From contig JAPLSD010000518.1 of NCBI GenBank assembly GCA_026398835.1, positions 1 to 6,750 on the forward strand: 6,750 nt of DNA, given 5' to 3'. A program made the translations under genes and the position numbers. Source of the stretch: Pseudomonas sp. (GTDB lineage: Bacteria; Pseudomonadota; Gammaproteobacteria; Pseudomonadales; Pseudomonadaceae). The notes below the pieces were generated by a model. It worked only from the letters and a program-made list of their open reading frames with translations. It had not been told where the DNA came from and ran no database searches. Within the stretch, counting starts at the first letter, position 1. Every line of letters starts with the position of its first letter. Positions 1 to 4,338 of the stretch are shown piece after piece.

Positions 1-110
1 AAGGGGTTTGAGGTGACAGGTTCAAAGACAGTGTTTCCATGTTCACACTTGCCAGGTGTCGAAAGGCGTTGGCGTATGCCCGGGGCCTCCGTACAGGCCG
101 GTCATCCCTC

Positions 111-1523
111 ATGAAAGGAGTCAGACAAACCGATTTCGCGTATCAGGCGGTGTACCGTTATCTGACCAGCCTGATCAGCGAGGTGGGGACCGACGATGCC
201 CGCATCAAGCTGCCTTCTTTGCGACAGCTGGCGGACCGGCTGAATGTCTCCATTTCGACGATTCAGTACGCCTATTCACTGCTGGAGAAGGAGGGACGGG
301 TCTATTCGGTCGCCAAGTCTGGCTACTATGCATTGCCGGTGTCTTCCAGCAGTTTCTACAGCAGTGGCAATGATCTGCTTGAAACCGTCTACGTCAGTGC
401 CAGACGCCCGGACATGCTGGTGTTGAGCAGTGACGAACCCGCGTTGTTGCTGTCTCTGGATAGCCCTCTATTGCTGCTGGAGCGGGAATTGGTACGCCAA
501 TATCCGCGTCAGCTTCAGTCGCTGTCGCAGCCTTGCGGCGAGCTGGAACTGCGCACCGCCCTGGCGGCCCGCTACACCTCTTCGCCCGTACGCTACTGGC
601 ATGCCGATGATGTCTACATCGGCGCGGACCTGCGTGGTGTCCTGGAAATCCTCATCGCGGTACTGGGACTCAAGGGCGCCACGGTGTTGGTGGAATCGCC
701 CTGTGATTGGGGCATTTTGCGCTTGCTCCAGGCAGCCGGCGTACACGTGATCGAGTTGCCACTGCAAGACAGCGGCTGCCTGGACCTTGATGCGCTTGCA
801 GATGTGCTGGCGACCGAAACGGTGCAGCTTGTCTTGCTGTCCTCCGGTATCAGCATGCCAATGGGCAGCCTGATGCCGGCGAGCGAAAAACGATGTGTGG
901 CGCAATTGCTGGAACAGCACGATTGCTGGGTGCTGGAGAACGACATTTACGGCGAGCTGGCTTTTGAGCCCGGCGAATGGCGCTTTCGTGATCTGGTCAA
1001 CGCTGACCGGCTGATTGTGTTTTCTACATTCGAAAAAGTCATCGGCCCGGAAGCGCCCTATGGGTATGTGCTTTCACGTCACTGGAGCGCCGAACTGCAG
1101 CGGCATTTTCTCTTGCGGTCTTTTCGTTTGTCGCCGATCCGCCAGAAGGCCATCGCCCGGTTGTACACCAGTGGCCGCCTCGATCAGCATCTACAGGTGC
1201 TGCGCCGCCTGTTGAAAGAGCGCATGCAGCACATGACGCAGCTGTTGCACGAGCGTCTGGGTGACACACTGCAATTCATCGTGCCCGTCGGTGGCGCCAC
1301 AGTCTGGGTGCGCTCTTTACGGCCGGTGGATTTACGTCGTGTGTTCCAGCGCCTGCTTAAACAGCGGATCGTGGTTGCCCCTGGCGAACTGTTCAGCATT
1401 CACGGGCTTCACCCCCAGAGCCTGAGATTGAGTCACACCTTCAGCGGTCATCACGATCTGGATGCAGCGCTGTGCTGTCTGGCGGATGCCTTGAGGCTGG
1501 AACTGCTCGACCAGGGTCGCTGA
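111..1523 (+). CDS. MocR-family regulator (GntR winged helix fused to aminotransferase-like PLP domain)
   Basis: A cytoplasmic transcription regulator of the MocR/GntR class, about 470 residues, the usual length for the family. The N-terminal winged helix-turn-helix is clear: LPSLRQLA at residues 34-41, then NVSISTIQYAYSLLEKEG at 45-62. From about residue 110 a fold-type I aminotransferase-like domain follows, with a QPCGELELR segment, the D278-I-Y280 pair expected to contact PLP, the likely Schiff-base lysine K309 in STFEK, and a C-terminal RLS segment (R439) where the carboxylate-binding arginine normally sits. Such proteins usually sense PLP or an amino compound and regulate a neighbouring gene. 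The target here is unknown. The start is uncertain: ATG 111 is chosen because the preceding 24 codons back to ATG 39 hold several less typical codons (AGG, TGT, ACA, TCA) and look unlike the family. Neither start has a good Shine-Dalgarno. An in-frame stop lies at 9-11. Pocket motifs are divergent (SSGISMPMG, ESPCDWG), so the effector may be unusual. Confidence 0.88.
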   Translation: MKGVRQTDFAYQAVYRYLTSLISEVGTDDARIKLPSLRQLADRLNVSISTIQYAYSLLEKEGRVYSVAKSGYYALPVSSSSFYSSGNDLLETVYVSARRPDMLVLSSDEPALLLSLDSPLLLLERELVRQYPRQLQSLSQPCGELELRTALAARYTSSPVRYWHADDVYIGADLRGVLEILIAVLGLKGATVLVESPCDWGILRLLQAAGVHVIELPLQDSGCLDLDALADVLATETVQLVLLSSGISMPMGSLMPASEKRCVAQLLEQHDCWVLENDIYGELAFEPGEWRFRDLVNADRLIVFSTFEKVIGPEAPYGYVLSRHWSAELQRHFLLRSFRLSPIRQKAIARLYTSGRLDQHLQVLRRLLKERMQHMTQLLHERLGDTLQFIVPVGGATVWVRSLRPVDLRRVFQRLLKQRIVVAPGELFSIHGLHPQSLRLSHTFSGHHDLDAALCCLADALRLELLDQGR

Positions 1524-1541
1524 CAAACATCTTCGGGCAAC

Positions 1542-1596
1542 GGGATAGATAACGTCGCACAGCGGCCAAACTGCCAGTAAACTGCGTTTCTATCCC
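1542..1596. promoter_or_regulatory. Interrupted 8-bp inverted repeat upstream of pgm
   Basis: GGGATAGA at 1542-1549 is exactly complemented by TCTATCCC at 1589-1596, with 39 bases between, inside the 99-base gap between the regulator gene and pgm. A weak promoter-like pair, CTGACA at 1520-1525 and GATAGA at 1544-1549 (18-base spacer), overlaps the left arm. This could be an operator or part of a leader structure. An 8-bp match in a gap this size has a chance probability of a few percent, so this is only a candidate. Confidence 0.2.
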
Positions 1597-1622
1597 TGAA
1601 TCATCCTTTCCAGAGGTTATGC

Positions 1623-3269
1623 ATGACAATCAGTCCTTTTGCGGGCAAACCGGCACCGGCAGAACTCTTGGTCGATATCCCGCGACTGGTAACGGCCTAT
1701 TACACCGGCCAACCTGATGCAGCAGTCTCCACCCAGCGTGTGGCTTTTGGCACGTCGGGACACCGTGGCAGCTCCTTCGAGCTGAGCTTTAATGAATGGC
1801 ATGTTCTGGCTATCAGCCAGGCCATTTGCCTGTATCGCGAAGCTCAGGGCATCGACGGTCCGCTGTTTGTCGGCATCGACACCCATGCGCTGTCGACTCC
1901 GGCCGGAGCCAGCGCGCTGGAAGTGCTCGCGGCAAACGGCGTGACGGTGATGATCGCTGAAGGCGACGAATACACCCCTACGCCGGCGATTTCCCACGCC
2001 ATTCTTTGCTATAACCGCGGCCGCACCTCTGGCCTGGCAGACGGTATCGTCATCACGCCGTCGCACAATCCGCCGCAAAGTGGCGGCTACAAATACAACC
2101 CAACCAATGGCGGGCCCGCCGATACCCACATCACCAAGTGGATCGAAGCCAAGGCCAACGAACTGCTGGCCAACAAACTCGCCGGCGTGAAACGCATCAG
2201 CTACGAGCAGGCGCTGAAGGCCAGCACTACCCATCGTCACGACTACCTCAACACCTACGTTGCCGATCTGATCAATGTGATCGACATGGACGCCATTCGT
2301 GGCGCCAAGCTGCGTCTGGGCGTAGACCCATTGGGTGGAGCAGGGGTGCGTTACTGGTCGGCGATTGCCGAGCATTACCGCCTGGATCTGGACGTGGTCA
2401 ACACCCAGGTTGATCCGACATTCCGCTTCATGTCCGTGGATTGGGATGGTCAGATCCGCATGGACCCCTCTTCCACCTACGCCATGCAAGGCTTGATCGG
2501 CCTGAAAGAGCGCTTCGACGTGGCCTTCGCCTGTGACCCGGACCACGACCGCCACGGTATCGTGACGCCGTCGGGTGGCTTGCTGGCGCCGAACAACTAT
2601 CTGGCAGTGTCCATCGATTACCTGTTCCAGAACCGTCCGCATTGGCGTGCTGATGCTGCCGTGGGCAAGACCGTGGTCAGCAGCGGCTTGATCGATCGGG
2701 TTGCCAAGCGACTGGGTCGCCGCCTGTATGAAGTGCCGGTGGGCTTCAAATGGTTCGCCGATGGCTTGTTCGACGGTTCGCTGGGCTTCGGCGGTGAGGA
2801 AAGCGCCGGTGCCTCGTTCCTGCGCAAGGACGGCAGCGTCTGGTGTACCGACAAGGACGGCCTGATTCCAGCGTTGTTGGCGGCGGAAATGACGGCGCGT
2901 ACCGGCCGTGATCCGAGCCAGATCTACCGCGCGTTGACCGATGAATTGGGTGAACCCTTCTCGGTGCGCGTCGACGCCAAGGCCAACCCTGAGCAGAAAG
3001 CCTTGCTCAGTAAGCTGTCGCCGGATCAGGTCAAGTCGACCCAATTGGCCGGCGAAGCGATCCAGAGCATTCTCAGCCATGCGCCGGGCAACGACCAGGC
3101 CATCGGCGGCTTGAAAGTCATGACCGAGAACGGCTGGTTCGCGGCACGCCCTTCGGGCACCGAAGACATCTACAAGATCTACGCAGAAAGCTTCATCGGT
3201 GACGAGCATCTCAAGCAACTGGTAGCAGAAGCTCAGACATTGGTGGATGGGGCAATTACTGCGAAATGA
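1623..3269 (+). CDS. pgm: Phosphoglucomutase, alpha-D-glucose phosphate-specific
   Basis: A cytoplasmic enzyme interconverting alpha-D-glucose 1-phosphate and glucose 6-phosphate through a phosphoserine and a glucose-1,6-bisphosphate intermediate. It links glycolysis to glycogen, trehalose and nucleotide-sugar synthesis. At 548 residues it is very close to E. coli Pgm. All four active-site loops are intact: the phosphoserine loop TPSHNP with S147, the metal loop DPDHDRHG with D305, D307 and D309 binding Mg2+, the sugar-binding loop GGEESAG at 390-396, and the C-terminal phosphate-binding loop RPSGTE at 509-514. The N-terminal FGTSGHRG segment is also typical. The ATG is supported by an AGAGG ribosome binding site at 1612-1616, six bases upstream. 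It lies 99 bases after the MocR gene on the same strand, so it may be read from that gene or from its own promoter in the gap. A terminator follows at 3319-3351. Pseudomonads usually also have AlgC, a dual phosphomannomutase/phosphoglucomutase. This protein is the separate glucose-specific type. Confidence 0.97.
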   Translation: MTISPFAGKPAPAELLVDIPRLVTAYYTGQPDAAVSTQRVAFGTSGHRGSSFELSFNEWHVLAISQAICLYREAQGIDGPLFVGIDTHALSTPAGASALEVLAANGVTVMIAEGDEYTPTPAISHAILCYNRGRTSGLADGIVITPSHNPPQSGGYKYNPTNGGPADTHITKWIEAKANELLANKLAGVKRISYEQALKASTTHRHDYLNTYVADLINVIDMDAIRGAKLRLGVDPLGGAGVRYWSAIAEHYRLDLDVVNTQVDPTFRFMSVDWDGQIRMDPSSTYAMQGLIGLKERFDVAFACDPDHDRHGIVTPSGGLLAPNNYLAVSIDYLFQNRPHWRADAAVGKTVVSSGLIDRVAKRLGRRLYEVPVGFKWFADGLFDGSLGFGGEESAGASFLRKDGSVWCTDKDGLIPALLAAEMTARTGRDPSQIYRALTDELGEPFSVRVDAKANPEQKALLSKLSPDQVKSTQLAGEAIQSILSHAPGNDQAIGGLKVMTENGWFAARPSGTEDIYKIYAESFIGDEHLKQLVAEAQTLVDGAITAK

Positions 3270-3275
3270 CTCATC

Positions 3276-3308
3276 TGATCGTTCCCACGCAGAGCGTGGG
3301 AACGATCA
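3276..3308. repeat. Intergenic palindrome of the GTTCCCACGC type
   Basis: A perfect 15-bp inverted repeat with arms TGATCGTTCCCACGC (3276-3290) and its complement (3294-3308), around a three-base loop AGA. It starts seven bases after the pgm stop codon and lies between two convergent genes. Palindromes with the core GTTCCCACGC...GCGTGGGAAC are, to my knowledge, dispersed in many copies between genes of fluorescent pseudomonads, in the manner of REP elements. That membership is recalled, not tested. In RNA it would fold into a strong hairpin that could protect the 3' end of pgm mRNA. It has no T-run and so is not a terminator by itself. Confidence 0.8.
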
Positions 3309-3318
3309 TTTCAGAACG

Positions 3319-3351
3319 AAAAAGGGCGACCAAACGGTCGCCCCTTTTTTT
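3319..3351. terminator. Bidirectional Rho-independent terminator between pgm and pirin
   Basis: The stem GGGCGACC (3324-3331) pairs with GGTCGCCC (3336-3343) around the loop AAAC. After one unpaired C, seven Ts follow (3345-3351) for transcripts from pgm. On the other strand the A-run at 3319-3323 gives five Ts after the same stem, so it should also end the pirin transcript, whose stop codon lies 17 bases away. The convergent gene arrangement fits shared use. Confidence 0.92.
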
Positions 3352-3368
3352 GTCCGGCATTTACCGGA

Positions 3369-4064
3369 TCAAGCCAGATCCACCAGCACGATTTCACTGT
3401 CCTCGATTGCAGTCACTCGCAGCACGTGCTCATGTTCCACTGCAATGCCGTCTCGAGCTTGCGCACGTAAGCCATTGACTTCAATGACCCCGGTTGCGGG
3501 TACCAGATACGCCCGACGGCCATCGTCCAGACGATATTCCGCGGACTCGCCGGCTTTCAGGTTGGCCGCCACCAGCCGTGCATCGGCGCGAATACGCAGG
3601 CTTTCGTCGTCGCCAGCCTTGCCGCTGGCCAGGGTGACGAAACCTTCGCGTTGCCCTTTGGGAAACGGCTTGGCACCCCAGGAGGGCGCCGAGCCGGCCT
3701 CATTCGGGATGATCCAGATCTGGAAAATTTTGGTGGCGGTCGATTCCAGGTTGTACTCGCTGTGGGCGATCCCGGTACCGGCACTCATCACCTGCACGTC
3801 ACCGGCTTCGGTGCGGCCTTTATTGCCCAGGTTATCTTCGTGGGTGATTGCGCCTTCACGAACGTAGGTGATGATTTCCATGTCACGGTGCGGGTGTTTC
3901 GGGAATCCGGTACCGGCTGCAATCACGTCGTCGTTCCACACTCGCAGGTTGCCCCAGTTCATGCGTTTGGGGTCATGGTACTCGGCGAACGAAAAGTGGT
4001 GATGGGCATCCAACCAGCCATGGTGAGCGCCGCCCAGGGATTTGAAGGGTCTGAGTTCAAGCAT
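3369..4064 (-). CDS. yhhW: Pirin-family bicupin, probable quercetin 2,3-dioxygenase (YhhW-like)
   Basis: A cytoplasmic metal-binding protein of the pirin family, 231 residues, which I recall as the same length as E. coli YhhW. The N-terminal cupin holds the metal ligands at the YhhW positions: H57 and H59 in PKHPHRDME, and H101 and E103 in GTGIAHSEYN. Other pirin landmarks are the WGNLRVWNDD segment and GDVQVMSAGTG. The C-terminal half is the second, degenerate cupin. YhhW and human pirin cleave quercetin in vitro. The physiological substrate is not established, and some pirins act in redox sensing or bind other enzymes. The start is ATG at 4064-4062, because AGGAG (complement of 4071-4075) lies six bases upstream. 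The frame stays open to 4187 but that part is low-complexity intergenic DNA. It is convergent with pgm and divergent from the helicase gene. Pirin genes in pseudomonads often neighbour a LysR-type regulator, but none is visible here. Confidence 0.93.
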   Translation of the reverse strand: MLELRPFKSLGGAHHGWLDAHHHFSFAEYHDPKRMNWGNLRVWNDDVIAAGTGFPKHPHRDMEIITYVREGAITHEDNLGNKGRTEAGDVQVMSAGTGIAHSEYNLESTATKIFQIWIIPNEAGSAPSWGAKPFPKGQREGFVTLASGKAGDDESLRIRADARLVAANLKAGESAEYRLDDGRRAYLVPATGVIEVNGLRAQARDGIAVEHEHVLRVTAIEDSEIVLVDLA

Positions 4065-4070
4065 GATCGT

Positions 4071-4075
4071 CTCCT
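4071..4075 (-). promoter_or_regulatory. Ribosome binding site of the pirin gene
   Basis: AGGAG on the minus strand, six bases before the ATG at 4064. It fixes the start of the pirin gene at MLELRPFK and argues against the longer frame reaching 4187. Confidence 0.85.
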
Positions 4076-4186
4076 GTAAAGGTTCGTCACGGGGCTGAAC
4101 ACTTGAGCCGCAGAACGATAACCTGTGGTTGATGGCGAGCATCATCCAATAAGCCAATATCGATAAAAAGCGGAAAAAATGCCTCA

Positions 4187-4211
4187 AATCAATCTAATTA
4201 ATAGATTGGTT
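4187..4211. promoter_or_regulatory. LysR-operator-like dyad (ATC-N9-GAT)
   Basis: The arms AATCAATCTA (4187-4196) and TAGATTGGTT (4202-4211) are complementary at nine of ten positions around the spacer ATTAA. The centre reads ATC-N9-GAT (4192-4206), which contains the T-N11-A pattern recognised by many LysR-type regulators. It sits about midway between the two divergent start codons and overlaps the only plausible -35 for pirin. No regulator gene is in the window, so the binding protein is unknown. In AT-rich DNA a dyad of this size may also be chance. Confidence 0.4.
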
Positions 4212-4328
4212 AGAGGTCGGAGTTCTCTCTCTCAGCTTTCAGTTCATCGCTTAACCCAATGACGAATAAGCATTTCACTAGAAGTCGCCGGCAAATGAAG
4301 CGACCATAGCCCCAACAGCCTCACACCC

Positions 4329-4333
4329 TGGAG
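4329..4333 (+). promoter_or_regulatory. Ribosome binding site deciding the GTG start of the helicase
   Basis: TGGAG ends five bases before GTG 4339. The frame is open only back to the in-frame stop at 4279-4281, and there is no ATG in that stretch. The first in-frame ATG, at 4390, has no comparable site before it. Confidence 0.65.
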
Positions 4334-4338
4334 TCAGC

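Larger units (their letters stand above)
4065..4338. other. Divergent intergenic region, pirin/helicase
   Basis: This 274-base gap separates the start codons of two divergent genes, so it must hold both promoters unless transcription enters from elsewhere. The part 4141-4200 is only about 30 percent GC, well below the genes around it. It contains the dyad at 4187-4211 and a short CT-rich run near 4225-4233. I could not find a convincing -35/-10 pair in either direction. The best on the minus strand is TTGATT at 4192-4187, with a poor -10 match 17 bases on. No small gene with a ribosome binding site was seen. Confidence 0.6.

Noticed and set aside
1617..3218. A 533-codon open frame antisense to nearly all of pgm
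   Set aside because: It is an artefact of high-GC codon bias opposite a conserved gene. The translation has no recognisable domain, and the sense frame has every phosphoglucomutase motif.
3247..3867. A 206-codon plus-strand frame running from pgm through the terminator into pirin
   Set aside because: It crosses the palindrome and the intrinsic terminator and lies opposite the well-supported pirin gene. It has no credible start signal.
4065..4187. N-terminal extension of pirin by 41 residues
   Set aside because: The region is AT-rich intergenic DNA, and a strong AGGAG site precedes the internal ATG at 4064, which gives exactly the 231 residues of the YhhW type.
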